Origin: Micromonospora pallida
Lineage (GTDB): Bacteria; Actinomycetota; Actinomycetes; Mycobacteriales; Micromonosporaceae
Direction: 5' to 3'
Assembly (NCBI RefSeq): GCF_900090325.1
Contig: NZ_FMHW01000002.1
Coordinates: 1,364,001-1,428,000 of the forward strand
DNA: 64,000 nucleotides
Every line of letters starts with the position of its first letter. Position 1 is the first letter of the stretch. The position numbers and the translations under genes are program-made. Shown here piece by piece: positions 1 to 9,272 of the stretch. Under the pieces are notes generated by a model. It did no database searches, was not told the origin of the DNA, and saw nothing but the letters and a program-made list of their open reading frames with translations.

Positions 1-108
1 GCCGGATACGCGGCGATCAGACTGCGGACGACACCGGCTATCGGACCTGAGGAAGAGCCGGAAGTGAGCACCGATCCGTTCGCCCGTAACGCCCAAGGAG
101 CATCATGA
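1..108 (+). CDS. C-terminal end of an upstream gene (partial)
   Basis: Frame 1 is open from the window edge to a TGA at 106-108 and would encode 35 residues ending in NAQGAS. The stop overlaps an ATG at 105 in the ATGA arrangement typical of translationally coupled genes. Too little is visible to assign a family, and the two other forward frames close earlier. Third-position GC is only moderate, so the call is tentative. Confidence 0.35.
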   Translation, partial: AGYAAIRLRTTPAIGPEEEPEVSTDPFARNAQGAS

Positions 109-329
109 CCCTGATCCGCTTACCACCCAGCCGCGTGCCGGGGGCTGGGAGCGTCGGGTTCTCGTGCGAAGTACGTCATATTCGGTGGTCATCGATGAAT
201 GGCGTCGCTCCTGCCCAGGTGGCGTCGGCCGGAATTGGGGGACCGCACATTCGACGGGATTGCGGAGTGTCTACCTGCCACATTCGCTCCGTGACCGCCG
301 GCCGACCATCCTGGTCCCGCAGCCGCTGA
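105..329 (+). CDS. Possible small or truncated 74-residue protein
   Basis: A good ribosome binding site (AAGGAG at 95-100) sits 4 bases before the ATG, and the start overlaps the stop of the upstream frame. The translation has no recognisable domain. It is rich in Ser, Arg and Gly and its third-position GC is lower than in neighbouring genes, so it may be the remnant of a broken gene. The rest of 108-352 shows nothing else I can support. Confidence 0.2.
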   Translation: MTLIRLPPSRVPGAGSVGFSCEVRHIRWSSMNGVAPAQVASAGIGGPHIRRDCGVSTCHIRSVTAGRPSWSRSR

Positions 330-352
330 GGCAAAGAACGAGGGGGACGTAG

Positions 353-817
353 ATGTATCGCACCATCCGCCGGATCGGGATCGCGCTCGCCGTCACGGTC
401 GGGCTCGTCGTCGGGTCCGGTGCCGCCGCGCAGGCGAACACCAACCCGGTCACGCCGCAGTCGCTCTGCGGGCTCGGCTACACCGTCCAGGACCAGGACC
501 CGATCCACCACGGGCAGACCGGCGAGCTGCTCGGCACCGTCTACCTGATGTACAACCCGATCGTCGGGTACGGCTGCACGGTCACCATCAAGTCCGCGTA
601 CGCCGGCTCGCTGACCCGTACCCAGGTCTACCTCGCCGCGCAGTACCTGCCCACCCAGATCGACGACGGCAACCGGCTGTGGGCGGCCGGCCCGACCCGG
701 GCGTACGTCAAGGGCGGCTGCACCATCTGGGGTGGCCTCATGGAGGACTCGACCGGCACGGTCCACTACCACGACCGGGCGAACCCGGCGATCGGTGGCA
801 TCGGCACCTGCTTCTGA
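353..817 (+). CDS. Small secreted protein with four cysteines
   Basis: 154 residues. The first 29 or so form a Sec signal peptide: a basic start, a hydrophobic stretch (IALAVTVGLVVGSGAAAQA) and a likely AQA cleavage site. The mature part, about 125 residues, holds four cysteines (in SLCGLG, YGCTV, GGCTI and GTCF) that could form two disulfides. No catalytic motif is visible and I do not recognise the family. A G-rich ribosome binding site precedes the ATG and a strong hairpin terminator follows the stop, so the gene is probably monocistronic. It resembles the small exported proteins of unknown function common in Micromonospora and Streptomyces. Confidence 0.75.
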   Translation: MYRTIRRIGIALAVTVGLVVGSGAAAQANTNPVTPQSLCGLGYTVQDQDPIHHGQTGELLGTVYLMYNPIVGYGCTVTIKSAYAGSLTRTQVYLAAQYLPTQIDDGNRLWAAGPTRAYVKGGCTIWGGLMEDSTGTVHYHDRANPAIGGIGTCF

Positions 818-828
818 CGGAGCTGACC

Positions 829-859
829 GGAGGCCCGCCGCGTCTCGCGGCGGGCCTCC
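829..859. terminator. Hairpin terminator after the secreted protein gene
   Basis: A perfect 14-bp stem (829-842 pairs with 846-859) closes a 3-base loop and is followed by CTTCTTTC. It lies 12 bases after the stop at 817, between two convergent genes, so it may serve both strands. Confidence 0.85.
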
Positions 860-924
860 CTTCTTTCGCGTTCACCCGTCCGGCCGCCGGTTTCCGGACA
901 GAGTCGCCGACCGTCCGCCGAAGG

Positions 925-1521
925 TCAGTTCGGGGCGCAAACGTCCCGTAGCGTCTGGGCGTCCCGGTTCGTCCGGGCCTGCGCTGCGGCGTAGTCTCCC
1001 GACACCCCGCCCGACAGGATGAAGCGCATGTCTGAGAAGTCCCGCGACAGCGCCACCGTCACCTGGTAGACGGCCCCTTCGGCGGCCGTGCTCGCGCGCA
1101 TCATCCCCTGGTAGGCCTGCGTCGCGGCGGCCTGCTGGCTCAGCTCGGTCGAGCCCGCCGTCCGGTAGTACCGGTCGACGACCGCTAGGGCCTCCTCGCA
1201 GCCGGCGGGGAGCAACGGTGCCAGCGACAGCGACGGCCTGGGGTTGGGTGCTCGGGACGTCGTCTCGACTGGTCGAGGGGGCGTCGCGCTCGGTTCGGGC
1301 GCCGTCGTCGAATCGGGTGGCGTCTGGACCGGCGTATCCGGCGTGGTCGCCTGGACGGAGACCGTTCCTGAGCCCGGGGCCGGATGCTCCGGGGGAGGGG
1401 TTCGGGGCCACGCGTAGGCGACGAAGGCGAGGATGGCCGCGACGACACCACTGACCGCCCCCAGCGCGGCCCAGTCCGGCTTGAGCCCAGCGGAGCCGCT
1501 CCCGGCACCGGCGCGTCTCAT
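925..1521 (-). CDS. Membrane-anchored protein with Pro/Thr-rich linker
   Basis: 198 residues. A short N-terminal cytoplasmic stretch is followed by one transmembrane helix (about residues 14-36, ALGAVSGVVAAILAFVAYAW). A Pro/Thr/Ser linker (about 40-95) then leads to a C-terminal domain of about 100 residues with two cysteines, at GCEEAL and DVCAPN. The layout suggests an extracytoplasmic domain held off the membrane by a flexible stalk. No family is recognised. The ATG at 1521 lies 16 bases below a 10-bp inverted repeat that may control it. Confidence 0.65.
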   Translation of the reverse strand: MRRAGAGSGSAGLKPDWAALGAVSGVVAAILAFVAYAWPRTPPPEHPAPGSGTVSVQATTPDTPVQTPPDSTTAPEPSATPPRPVETTSRAPNPRPSLSLAPLLPAGCEEALAVVDRYYRTAGSTELSQQAAATQAYQGMMRASTAAEGAVYQVTVALSRDFSDMRFILSGGVSGDYAAAQARTNRDAQTLRDVCAPN

Positions 1522-1537
1522 TCGTCGAAGGTCGATG

Positions 1538-1570
1538 CGCCAACCATAGACACCTCAGGCATGGTTGGCG
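1538..1570. promoter_or_regulatory. Inverted repeat upstream of the membrane-anchored protein gene
   Basis: CGCCAACCAT at 1538-1547 is repeated in inverse at 1561-1570 without mismatch, with a 13-base spacer. It lies in the 160-bp gap between the SDR gene end (1682, minus) and the start of the next minus-strand gene (1521). It could be an operator for that gene or an attenuating hairpin in its leader. A weak terminator for the SDR operon is the alternative. Confidence 0.4.
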
Positions 1571-1681
1571 GCGGGGCCGGCGTGAGGCCAGCCGGCGCGG
1601 CGGCGGTCCGGCTCGGTGGAGCCGGACCGTCGCGCACGGCACAGCGTCGACAGTCGACCGGAAACGCCCCGTGGCCGCTGG

Positions 1682-2416
1682 TCAGCGGATCGTGTAGCCG
1701 CCGTCGACCAGCAGGTCCGCGCCGTTGACCATGTCGGCGGCGTCGGAGGCCAGGTAGATCGCCGCCGCGGCGATCTCGTCGGGGTACGCGAACCGCCCGG
1801 TCGGGATCTGCTCCTTCAGCCGGTCGCCCTTGGGGCCTTCCCAGGCCTTGCGGCCGAGGTCGGTCAGCACCACGGTGGGGCTGATCGTGTTGACGGTGAC
1901 GCCCCGGCCGGCCCACTCCGAGGCGAGCACCTTGGTGAGCCCGACCAGGCCGAACTTGGAGGCGCAGTACGCGGCGTGCGCGTGCAGGGCGACGGTCGCC
2001 GCCTGGGAGGCCAGGTTGATCACCTTGCCGCGTCCCTGGTCGAGCATGATCCGGCCGACCTTCTGGGTCAGCAGGAACGCGCCGGTCAGGTTCACCGCCA
2101 GGGTGGTGTTCCACGCCGCCATCGACAGTTCCTCGGCCGGCGCGAGCAGCGCCACACCGGCGCTGTTGACCAGCACGTCGATCCGGCCGTGCAACCGCAT
2201 GACCTGGTCGACGGCGGCGGTCACGGACGCCTCGTCGGTGACGTCGCAGGAGACGGCGGTCAACTCGCCGTCCTCGGGGACGGCCCGGTCGAGGATCACC
2301 ACCTTGGCGCCCTTGGCCGCGTACGCGGCGGCGATGGCCGCGCCGATGCCGGAGGCGCCGCCGGTGACCACGGCGACCTTGCCGTCGAGGGAGAAGGACA
2401 GGTCCACGGTGGTCAC
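1682..2416 (-). CDS. Short-chain dehydrogenase, candidate D-threitol/polyol dehydrogenase
   Basis: 244 residues from a GTG at 2416 that overlaps the isomerase stop by 4 bases. A longer in-frame reading would run far into the isomerase gene. It is a classical SDR: the nucleotide-binding glycine motif GGASGIG lies near residue 20, the NSAG motif follows, and the catalytic Ser (in NLASQA) and Tyr-Lys pair (YCASK) are intact. The sequence resembles the GolD/DthD group that oxidises polyols such as D-threitol to ketoses. It is the last gene of a tight three-gene minus-strand operon with an RpiB-type isomerase and a DhaKL-type kinase. That set matches the threitol/erythrulose pathways described in Mycobacterium smegmatis. 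The exact substrate is inferred from context. Confidence 0.85.
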   Translation of the reverse strand: MTTVDLSFSLDGKVAVVTGGASGIGAAIAAAYAAKGAKVVILDRAVPEDGELTAVSCDVTDEASVTAAVDQVMRLHGRIDVLVNSAGVALLAPAEELSMAAWNTTLAVNLTGAFLLTQKVGRIMLDQGRGKVINLASQAATVALHAHAAYCASKFGLVGLTKVLASEWAGRGVTVNTISPTVVLTDLGRKAWEGPKGDRLKEQIPTGRFAYPDEIAAAAIYLASDAADMVNGADLLVDGGYTIR

Positions 2417-2880
2417 GCCGCCTCCTCGTACGAGCTGATGGCGGCGACCTTGGCGGCGGACGCCGAGGCCGGGTCGAAGTGGTAGCCCAGCCATTCGGAC
2501 GCCAGCCGGCGGGCGAGTTCCAGGCCGATGACGCGCTCGCCGAAGCAGAGCACCTGGGCGTTGTTGCTGAGCACCGAGCGCTCGACCGAGTAACTGTCGT
2601 GGGCGGTCACCGCGCGGATGCCGGGGACCTTGTTGGCGCTGATGGCCACGCCGAGGCCGGTGCCGCAGACCAGCAGGGCCCGGTCCGCCTTGCCGTCGGC
2701 GACCAGTCGGGCCGCTGTCGTGGCGACGTGCGGGTACGCGGTGTCGTCGTCGCCGCCGACTCCGACGTCGATCACCTCGGCGACCCGGGGGTCGGCGGCG
2801 AGGTCGCGGCTGAGGGCGTCCCGGTAGCTACTGCCGGCCGAGTCGCTGCCGACCACGATCCGGAGCTTTTGCTCTGTCAC
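2413..2880 (-). CDS. RpiB-type sugar-phosphate isomerase, likely erythrulose-4-phosphate isomerase
   Basis: 155 residues from a GTG at 2880 that overlaps the kinase stop (GTGA). It belongs to the RpiB/LacAB fold: the CGTG active-site loop is present in [16 protein letters not shown], and the conserved [16 protein letters not shown] segment follows. It would interconvert an aldose phosphate and a ketose phosphate in the cytoplasm. Placed between a dihydroxyacetone-kinase-like kinase and a polyol dehydrogenase, it most plausibly isomerises erythrulose 4-phosphate to erythrose 4-phosphate, like DerI of mycobacteria. Ribose 5-phosphate isomerase is the alternative, though that role would not require this operon. 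Confidence 0.87.
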   Translation of the reverse strand: MTEQKLRIVVGSDSAGSSYRDALSRDLAADPRVAEVIDVGVGGDDDTAYPHVATTAARLVADGKADRALLVCGTGLGVAISANKVPGIRAVTAHDSYSVERSVLSNNAQVLCFGERVIGLELARRLASEWLGYHFDPASASAAKVAAISSYEEAA

Positions 2881-4595
2881 TGCTGCTTTCCTTCCAGTAC
2901 GGTGCCGACGGCGCGCAGGCACAGGGCCATGGAGGTGGCGCCGGCGTCAGGGGTGCCGATGCTCTTCTCGGCGAGCGGTCGCGCCCGGCCGACCTGCGGC
3001 CGGAGCTGGGCGGTGTCGGCGGCGGCGGTGGTCGCCACGTCCACTGCGGTGGCCCACGCGTCGGTGAGCGGCGAGCCGGCGGCCACGGCCGTCTCGAGCG
3101 TCTCGGTGAACGGCAGGAGGGCGTCGATCATGGTCTTGTCGCCGGGCTTCGCGCCGCCGAGCGTGGTGAGGGCGGTGTAGCCGGCGCGTACCCCGGCGGC
3201 GACCGTGGTGGCGTCGGGGCGGGAGTCGCCGACGGCGCGGCCGAGCGCGGCGAGCGCCGCGCCCCAGAGCACGCCGGACGTGCCACCGGCCTTCGCTGCC
3301 CACGCGTCACCGGCGGCCACCAGGACCCCGCCCGGTCCGTGCCCGGCCTCGGCGGCGGTGCGGGCGGCCTCGACCGCCGAGCGGGTGCCGCGGACCATGC
3401 CCCGGCCGTGGTCGCCGTCTCCGGCGACCGCGTCGATGCGGCCCAGTTCCTGCTCGGCGGCGGCGACCGTGTCGGCCATCGCGTCGAGCGCCGCGACGAC
3501 GACGGCGGCCACGGCGCGGCCCTCCTCGTCCGCGCTGCCCTGGCCCACGCCGCCCGCGCTGGTGTCGGCCGTCGTGCGGCGCGGGCCGTCGACCTGGGTC
3601 AGCGCGCCCTTGCGGTACGCCGGGGTGTCCGCTGGCGCGCGCCACAGCCGCTCGAGTTCCTCGTCGAGGAAGACCAGGGTGAGGGAGCAGCCGGCCATGT
3701 CGAGGCTGGTCACCAGCTCGCCGACCTCGGGGTCGACGATGGTCCAGCCGGCGTCGCGCAGCAGCTTGGCGGCAGTGCGCCAGACCACGAACAGTTCCTC
3801 GTACTTGGTGGCGCCCAGGCCGTTGAGGATCACGCCGATGCGTCGGTCGCCGTCCGCCGGCGCCTCGGCCAGGACGCCCGCCACCAGCCGCTGGGCGAGG
3901 TCGGCGGCCCGGGGCAGCTCGGCTTCGGCGATGCCCGGCTCGCCGTGGATGCCCAGGCCGACGCCCATGGTGCCGGGGGCCACGTCGAACAGGGGCTCGG
4001 TGGCGCCCGGCATGGTGCAGCCGGCGAAGGCGACGCCGAGGGTCCGGGTGCGGTCGTTGGCGTGCCGGGCGACCCGCTCGACGTCGTCCAGGTCGTAGCC
4101 GGCCTCGGCGGCGGCCCCGGCGACCTTGAACACCACGAAGTCACCGGCGATGCCCCGGCGACGGTGGGTCTCGTCGGCGGGCGCGCTGGCGATGTCGTCG
4201 GTGACGAACACCACCCGGGTGTCGATGCCCTCGGCCTGTAGGCGCTGCTGGGCGAGGGTGAAGTTCATGACGTCGCCGGCGTAGTTGCCGGTGCTGAAGA
4301 GCAGGCCGCCGGTGTTGGCGGCGGCGCGGCCGACCTCGTACGCCTCCTGGGTCGAGGGCGACGTGAAGATGTTGCCGACCACCGCGCCGTCGGCGAAGCC
4401 CGGACCCACCACGCCACAGAAGGCGGGGTAGTGGCCGGAGCCGCCGCCGACGACCACCGCCACCTTGCCGGGCGGGGTCTCGGTCGCGCGGACCACGCCG
4501 CCGGGGACGCCGGTCACGCGGCCCGCGTAGGCGTCGAGGAACCCCGCGAGCATGTCGTCGCTGAAGCGTTCGGGGTCGTCGAAGAGCTTGGTCAT
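2877..4595 (-). CDS. DhaKL fusion kinase (dihydroxyacetone/erythrulose kinase family)
   Basis: 572 residues. The N-terminal DhaK domain (about 1-325) carries [10 protein letters not shown] and, near residue 217, the GLGIHGEPG motif whose His forms a hemiaminal with the keto substrate. After a linker, the C-terminal DhaL nucleotide domain (about 365-572) has the Mg-ATP motif GDGDHGRGM and GGTSGVLWG. Single-chain DhaK-DhaL proteins use ATP directly rather than the PTS. In actinobacteria this group includes the erythrulose kinases DerK and LerK as well as dihydroxyacetone kinases. It is the first gene of the minus-strand operon, 129 bases from the divergent transporter gene. I infer a C4 ketose substrate from the neighbouring isomerase and dehydrogenase. 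Confidence 0.9.
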   Translation of the reverse strand: MTKLFDDPERFSDDMLAGFLDAYAGRVTGVPGGVVRATETPPGKVAVVVGGGSGHYPAFCGVVGPGFADGAVVGNIFTSPSTQEAYEVGRAAANTGGLLFSTGNYAGDVMNFTLAQQRLQAEGIDTRVVFVTDDIASAPADETHRRRGIAGDFVVFKVAGAAAEAGYDLDDVERVARHANDRTRTLGVAFAGCTMPGATEPLFDVAPGTMGVGLGIHGEPGIAEAELPRAADLAQRLVAGVLAEAPADGDRRIGVILNGLGATKYEELFVVWRTAAKLLRDAGWTIVDPEVGELVTSLDMAGCSLTLVFLDEELERLWRAPADTPAYRKGALTQVDGPRRTTADTSAGGVGQGSADEEGRAVAAVVVAALDAMADTVAAAEQELGRIDAVAGDGDHGRGMVRGTRSAVEAARTAAEAGHGPGGVLVAAGDAWAAKAGGTSGVLWGAALAALGRAVGDSRPDATTVAAGVRAGYTALTTLGGAKPGDKTMIDALLPFTETLETAVAAGSPLTDAWATAVDVATTAAADTAQLRPQVGRARPLAEKSIGTPDAGATSMALCLRAVGTVLEGKQQ

Positions 4596-4629
4596 CGAAG
4601 CGCCTTCTGTCGCGGTGAGGGGTACGACT

Positions 4630-4689
4630 TAACATTGCAGGCGTGATATCGAACGTCAAGAGGGTTGACTTCTAACATCGTCCTAACAT
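4630..4689. promoter_or_regulatory. Divergent promoter region with three TAACAT repeats
   Basis: The 129-bp gap between the kinase (minus) and transporter (plus) genes holds three direct copies of TAACAT at 4630-4635, 4673-4678 and 4684-4689. The last two start exactly 11 bp apart, one helical turn. The region is AT-rich relative to its surroundings, and TTGACT at 4665-4670 could be a -35 element. The repeats are candidate binding sites for the DeoR-family regulator encoded at 8427. Confidence 0.4.
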
Positions 4690-4724
4690 AGCGTCCGTCA
4701 CATCCAGACCAACGAGGAGTTCTC

Positions 4725-6237
4725 ATGACGCCGGCGTTACGGCTGAGCAACATCGCCACGGGTTTCGGTGGTGTGCCTGTGCTGCGCGACATCTCCTTCG
4801 ACCTGCACGCCGGTGAGCTCACCGTGCTGGCCGGGGAGAACGGGGCCGGCAAGTCGACCCTCATGAAGATCGTCACGGGGCAGTTGAAGGCCGACGCGGG
4901 CGAGGTGGTCGTGGCCGGCTCGCCGCTCGTCCAGGCCGACCCCCAGGCCGCGCGCCGGCTCGGCGTCGGCATCGTGCCGCAGGAACTGGCCCGTACCCCG
5001 ACCTGGCGGTCTACGAGAACCTCTTCGTCGGCCGGGAACTGCGCACCCGCTTCGGCGCCCTGGACCGCCGCGAGATGATCAAGCAGGCCCGGGCCATGCT
5101 CGACACGTACGGCGTCGACATCGACCCGCGCCGGCGGATCGGCGACCTCTCCATCGCCCTGATCCAGCTCGTGGAGATCGCCAAGGCCACCACCTGGGGC
5201 GCCAAGGTGCTGCTGCTCGACGAGCCCACCTCGGCCATCCCCGACCGGGAGGTCGAGCGCCTGTACGAGGTCGTCCACGCCCTGAAGAAGCAGGGCGTCG
5301 CCATGCTGTACACCACCCACCGGATGGCCGAGATCCAGGAACTGGCCGACCGCGTCGTGGTGCTGCGGGACGGCCGGCTCGTCCTCCAGGCCCCGCTGGC
5401 CGACACCACCGAGGACGGCATCGTCCGGGCGATGATCGGCCGCGACCTCGACAACCTCTTCCCCGAGATCACCCCCGCCCAGGACGAGGTCGGCCTGCGG
5501 GTCACCGGGCTACGGTTGCAGCAGCAGGGCCCCACCGTCGACCTCGAGGTCCGCCGGGGGAGATCCTGGGCCTGGGCGGCCTCGTCGGCGCCGGCCGGAC
5601 CGAGATCGTCGAGGCGATCTTCGGCGTCCGCCCGTCGGTGGCCGGCACCATCGAGGTGAACGGCCGGTCGGTCCGGCGCGGCAGCGTCGTCGAGGCGATC
5701 CGGGCCGGCATCGCGCACGTACCCGAGGACCGCAAGGGCGCCGGTCTCGTGCTCACCCAGTCGGTGCTCGACAACGGCAGCCTGCCCCACCTCGGCGCGT
5801 TCTCCCTCGGTGGCTGGCTGCGCGACGGTCGTCGTACCGAGGCCGTCGCGGAGGCCACCACGTCCGTCCGGCTCAAGTCGAAGGGCCTCAACCAGCTCGT
5901 CGGCAACCTCTCCGGCGGCAACCAGCAGAAGGTCGTGCTGGCCCGCTGGCTGACCCAGAACTGCTCGGTGCTGCTGCTCGACGAGCCGACCCGGGGCGTC
6001 GACGTGGGCGCCCGGGGCGAGATCTACGGCATTGTCCGCCGGCTCGCCGCGTCCGGGATCGCCGTCATCCTGGTCAGCTCCGACATGCCCGAGCTGATCG
6101 GCCTGAGCCACCGGGTGCACGTGCTGCGGGCGGGCGGCATCGCCGGCTCGCTGTCCCGCGCCGACCTCGACGCCGAGGACGTCCAAGAAAAGATCTTCCG
6201 CTTCGCCAGCGGCCAGGAAGCCGTTGTCCGCCACTGA
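4725..6237 (+). pseudogene. Sugar ABC transporter ATPase (RbsA type) with two frameshifts
   Basis: Three frames together encode a normal two-domain RbsA-like ATPase of about 500 residues. The first has Walker A (GENGAGKS) and runs to VPQELA. The correct continuation (YPDLAVYENLFVGRE) lies one frame over, so one base is missing near 4990-4996. The second frame holds the first Walker B (KVLLLDEPTSA). It then loses frame in a run of five G at 5556-5560, where six would restore RRGEILGLGGLVGAGRT. The third frame has the second signature LSGGNQQKV and Walker B LLLDEPTRGVDVG. As read, no functional ATPase is made. The downstream permease, binding protein and regulator are intact, which makes sequence error a real possibility. 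Confidence 0.85.
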
Positions 6238-6253
6238 GAAATCCGGAGTCCCG

Positions 6254-7270
6254 ATGACCACGACCACCCCGACCGCGGGAAAGCTTCCTCCCGTGGACGC
6301 CGTACCGGAGAAGCGCCGGTTCGACCGGACCACCCTGACGAACTTCGCCATCCGCAACTCGATGGTGCTGGTGTTGCTGCTGGTCATGGCGTACTTCAGC
6401 TACCGGAGCCTGCGCTTCGCGACCCCGGAGAACGCGCTCACGATCCTCGTCTCGGCCGCGCCGTTCGCCCTCGTCGCGCTCGGCCAGACGTTCGTCATCC
6501 TCACCGGCGGCATCGACCTGTCGATCGGCAGCGTCATCGCGGCCAGCGCGATGACCTCCGCGTCGGTCGTCGTCAAGAACCCCGACTCGCTCTGGCTGGC
6601 CGTCGTCGCCGGCATCGGCGTCGGTCTGCTGCTGGGCCTGATCAACGGCCTGGTGGTGAGCCGGCTGAACGTCGCGCCGTTCGTCGCCACGCTCGGTACG
6701 CTGACCGCCGGCTCAGGGCTCGCCTACGTGATCGGCAACGGCGCGCCGATCAACGGCCTGCCCGCCTCCTACGGGAAGATCGCCAACACCGAGGTGTTCG
6801 GCATCGCGGTCCCCGTCCTCATCATGGCCGTCGGGTTCGTGGCCGCGTTCCTCGTCCTCAAGAAGACCTCCTTCGGCCTGCGCATCTACGCCGTCGGCGG
6901 CAACCGGGTCGCGGCCGAGGTCGCCGGGGTACGCACCCGGCGCATCCTGACCAGCGTCTACGTCATCAGCGGGGGCCTCGCCGGACTCTCCGGCGTGATG
7001 CTCTCCTCCCGGGTGATCTCCGGTCCGCCGAACCTCGGCGCCGGGTACGAACTGGACGCCATCGCCGCCGTGGTCATCGGCGGAGCGAGCCTGCTCGGCG
7101 GGCGCGGCTCCGTCTGGGGCACCCTCCTCGGCCTGCTGCTCATCCAGACCCTCAACAACGGCCTGGACATCCTGATCGTCCCCGCGTACTGGCAGGCGGT
7201 CATCAGCGGTGTGCTCATCGTCGCCGCCGTCGCGGTCGACGTGTGGGCCACGAAACGCCGCACCAGCTAG
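6254..7270 (+). CDS. Sugar ABC transporter permease (RbsC type)
   Basis: 338 residues from the ATG at 6254, chosen because GGAG at 6245-6248 sits 5 bases upstream. A TTG at 6224 inside the ATPase end is the alternative. It is a polytopic membrane protein of the BPD_transp_2 family with about nine or ten hydrophobic segments and the conserved GGIDLSIGS motif near residue 85. This is the EAA-like loop region of ribose, xylose and galactose importers. It would form the membrane channel for the sugar or polyol bound by the downstream lipoprotein, driven by the ATPase encoded just before it. Family and role are clear; the transported substrate is inferred from the catabolic genes alongside. Confidence 0.92.
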   Translation: MTTTTPTAGKLPPVDAVPEKRRFDRTTLTNFAIRNSMVLVLLLVMAYFSYRSLRFATPENALTILVSAAPFALVALGQTFVILTGGIDLSIGSVIAASAMTSASVVVKNPDSLWLAVVAGIGVGLLLGLINGLVVSRLNVAPFVATLGTLTAGSGLAYVIGNGAPINGLPASYGKIANTEVFGIAVPVLIMAVGFVAAFLVLKKTSFGLRIYAVGGNRVAAEVAGVRTRRILTSVYVISGGLAGLSGVMLSSRVISGPPNLGAGYELDAIAAVVIGGASLLGGRGSVWGTLLGLLLIQTLNNGLDILIVPAYWQAVISGVLIVAAVAVDVWATKRRTS

Positions 7271-7306
7271 TCCCCGCACCACCACCATCACCGAAAGGCA
7301 ATACCG

Positions 7307-8350
7307 ATGAAGATGTCCGTCCTTCGCCGCGTCGGCATCGCCGCGGTACCACTCGCCCTGCTCGCCACCACCGCCTGCGGCGCCGGCGACCCGGCCGCCC
7401 AGGGCGGCGACGGCGAGAAGCAGCTCCGCGTCGGCGTCACCGTCTACGACATGTCCTCCTTCATCAGCCAGGGCCAGGAGGGCATGAACGCCTACGCCAA
7501 GGCCAACAACATCCAGTTGCTCTGGAACTCGGCCGGCGGTGACGTGTCCACCCAGGCCAGCCAGGTGGACCAGCTCATCAACCAGAAGGTCGACGCGATC
7601 ATCATCGTCCCGGTGCAGGCCGACTCCCTCGGCCCGCAGATGGCCGCGGCGAAGGCCGCCGACATCCCGGTGATCGCGGTCAACACCGCGCTGGCCGCCG
7701 GCGACGCCCTCACCTCCGCAGTGCTCCCCGACGACGTGGCCGCCGGGGCGCAGGAGATGGAGATGATGGCCAAGAAGCTGAACGGCAAGGGCAACATCGT
7801 GATCCTGCAGGGGCCACTCGGCTCCTCGCCCGAGCTGGACCGCACCAAGGGCATCGAGCAGACCCTGGCCAAGTACCCGGACATCAAGGTCCTGGCCAAG
7901 GACACCGCCAACTGGAAGCGCGACGAGGCGGTCAACAAGACGAAGAACTGGCTGTCCAGCTTCGGTGACCAGCTCGACGGCATCGTGTCCGAGAACGACG
8001 ACATGGGTCTGGGTGCCGTGCAGGCCCTCGCCGAGGCCGGCAAGCAGCTTCCGGTGGTCGGCATCGACGGCATCCAGGACGGACTCGACGCGGTCAAGAA
8101 CGGCACCTTCATCGGCTCGTCCCTCCAGCACGGTCGGGTCGAGATGTCGGCCGGCCTGGCCGTCGCCCAGAAGGTGGCCAACGGCGAGACCGTCGAGAAG
8201 AAGTACACCTACACGATGCCGGCGATCACCCCGGAGAACGTCGACAAGTACTACGCCAACGTGGTCAGCGAGAAGGACGCGTTCCTCCAGCGCCTGCCCG
8301 AGCTGATCGCCAAGAACCTGGCCTCCGGCGACATCGCCAACGAAGAGTAG
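7307..8350 (+). CDS. Sugar-binding lipoprotein of the ABC importer (RbsB type)
   Basis: 347 residues. The N-terminal signal ends in a lipobox (LATTAC) with the lipidated Cys near residue 24, so the protein should be anchored outside the membrane. The rest is a periplasmic-binding-protein-like fold of the ribose/galactose type (Peripla_BP_4). It has a [20 protein letters not shown] segment and a hinge-closing [13 protein letters not shown] segment near the C-terminus. It follows the permease by 36 bases and ends just before a strong hairpin. In actinobacteria, binding proteins beside DhaKL kinases and RpiB isomerases capture C4 polyols, which is my working assumption here. Confidence 0.93.
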   Translation: MKMSVLRRVGIAAVPLALLATTACGAGDPAAQGGDGEKQLRVGVTVYDMSSFISQGQEGMNAYAKANNIQLLWNSAGGDVSTQASQVDQLINQKVDAIIIVPVQADSLGPQMAAAKAADIPVIAVNTALAAGDALTSAVLPDDVAAGAQEMEMMAKKLNGKGNIVILQGPLGSSPELDRTKGIEQTLAKYPDIKVLAKDTANWKRDEAVNKTKNWLSSFGDQLDGIVSENDDMGLGAVQALAEAGKQLPVVGIDGIQDGLDAVKNGTFIGSSLQHGRVEMSAGLAVAQKVANGETVEKKYTYTMPAITPENVDKYYANVVSEKDAFLQRLPELIAKNLASGDIANEE

Positions 8351-8356
8351 TCCGAT

Positions 8357-8385
8357 GGAGGTGGCCCGCGACGCGGGCCACCTCC
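8357..8385. terminator. Hairpin terminator after the binding-protein gene
   Basis: GGAGGTGGCCCGC at 8357-8369 pairs perfectly with 8373-8385 around a 3-base loop, starting 7 bases after the stop of the binding-protein gene. There is no U-tract, as is usual in high-GC actinobacteria. It separates the transporter genes from the regulator and argues that the regulator starts at 8427 rather than at the in-frame ATG at 8355. Confidence 0.8.
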
Positions 8386-8426
8386 ACCGTTACGATCTAT
8401 CTCCGATCGATGGAGGAGTCACCGGG

Positions 8427-9245
8427 ATGGCAGAGCCGGCGGAGAACCGCGTCGGGCGGGACGCACGGCAGAGCGGCATCACCGAGATGGTCATGTCGGC
8501 CGGCTCCGTACGGATCGAGGAACTCGCCGAGGCCTTCGGCGTCAGCGTGATGACGGTGCACCGCGACCTCGACGCGCTCGCCGCCCAGGGGCTGCTCCGC
8601 AAGACCCGCGGCATGGCCACCGCCCTGGCCAGCACCCTGTCGGAGTCCAGCACCGAGTACCGTACCCGGCTCAACGCGAGCGAGAAGGTCGCGCTCGCCA
8701 CCGTCGCCCTCGGCATGATCGAGCCCGGGCAGTCGATCATCCTCGACGACTCCACCACCGGCCTGCACCTGGCCGCCCAGCTCTACCAGCGGCAGCCGCT
8801 GACCGTCATCACGAACTTCCAGCCCGTGATGGACGCCGTGGTCACCCAACCGGAACTGGCCCTGCTGGCCCTCGGCGGCCAGTACTACCCGTGGTGCCGG
8901 GCGTTCATGGGCTCGGTGACCCTCGGCGCGTTACGCAACCTCCGCGCGGACGTGTTCTTCATGTCCACCTCCGCCGTCACCGACGGCATCTGCTTCCACC
9001 AGCACCACGACACCGTCCTGGTGAAGCGGGCGATGTTCGAGGCCGCCCGCACCCGGATCGCCTACGTCGACCACTCGAAGTTCGAACGACGCGCCCTGCA
9101 CGCGCTGGGCCCGCTCAGCGAGTTCGACACGGTCATCGTCGACGCGAAGACCGCCGGCGAACACGTGCAGGCCCTCCGCCGCGACGGCGCGAACGTCGTC
9201 GTCGCCCCGGAGGGCACCACCGCCCCGGACTCCTCCGAAGCCTGA
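8427..9245 (+). CDS. DeoR-family transcriptional regulator
   Basis: 272 residues from the ATG at 8427, which follows a strong GGAGGAG (8412-8418). It has an N-terminal DeoR helix-turn-helix (ITEMVMSAGSVRIEELAEAFGVSVMTVHRDLDAL, about residues 14-48). The C-terminal DeoRC sensor domain is of the isomerase-like fold and carries the typical DDSTTGLHLA and VITNF segments that bind sugar phosphates. Such proteins usually repress a neighbouring sugar operon until a phosphorylated intermediate appears. Its likely targets are the divergent kinase and transporter promoters at 4596-4724 and its own promoter. An FGGY kinase follows 27 bases later. Confidence 0.92.
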   Translation: MAEPAENRVGRDARQSGITEMVMSAGSVRIEELAEAFGVSVMTVHRDLDALAAQGLLRKTRGMATALASTLSESSTEYRTRLNASEKVALATVALGMIEPGQSIILDDSTTGLHLAAQLYQRQPLTVITNFQPVMDAVVTQPELALLALGGQYYPWCRAFMGSVTLGALRNLRADVFFMSTSAVTDGICFHQHHDTVLVKRAMFEAARTRIAYVDHSKFERRALHALGPLSEFDTVIVDAKTAGEHVQALRRDGANVVVAPEGTTAPDSSEA

Positions 9246-9272
9246 ATCGCAGGTCAATGGCACCATGATGGC

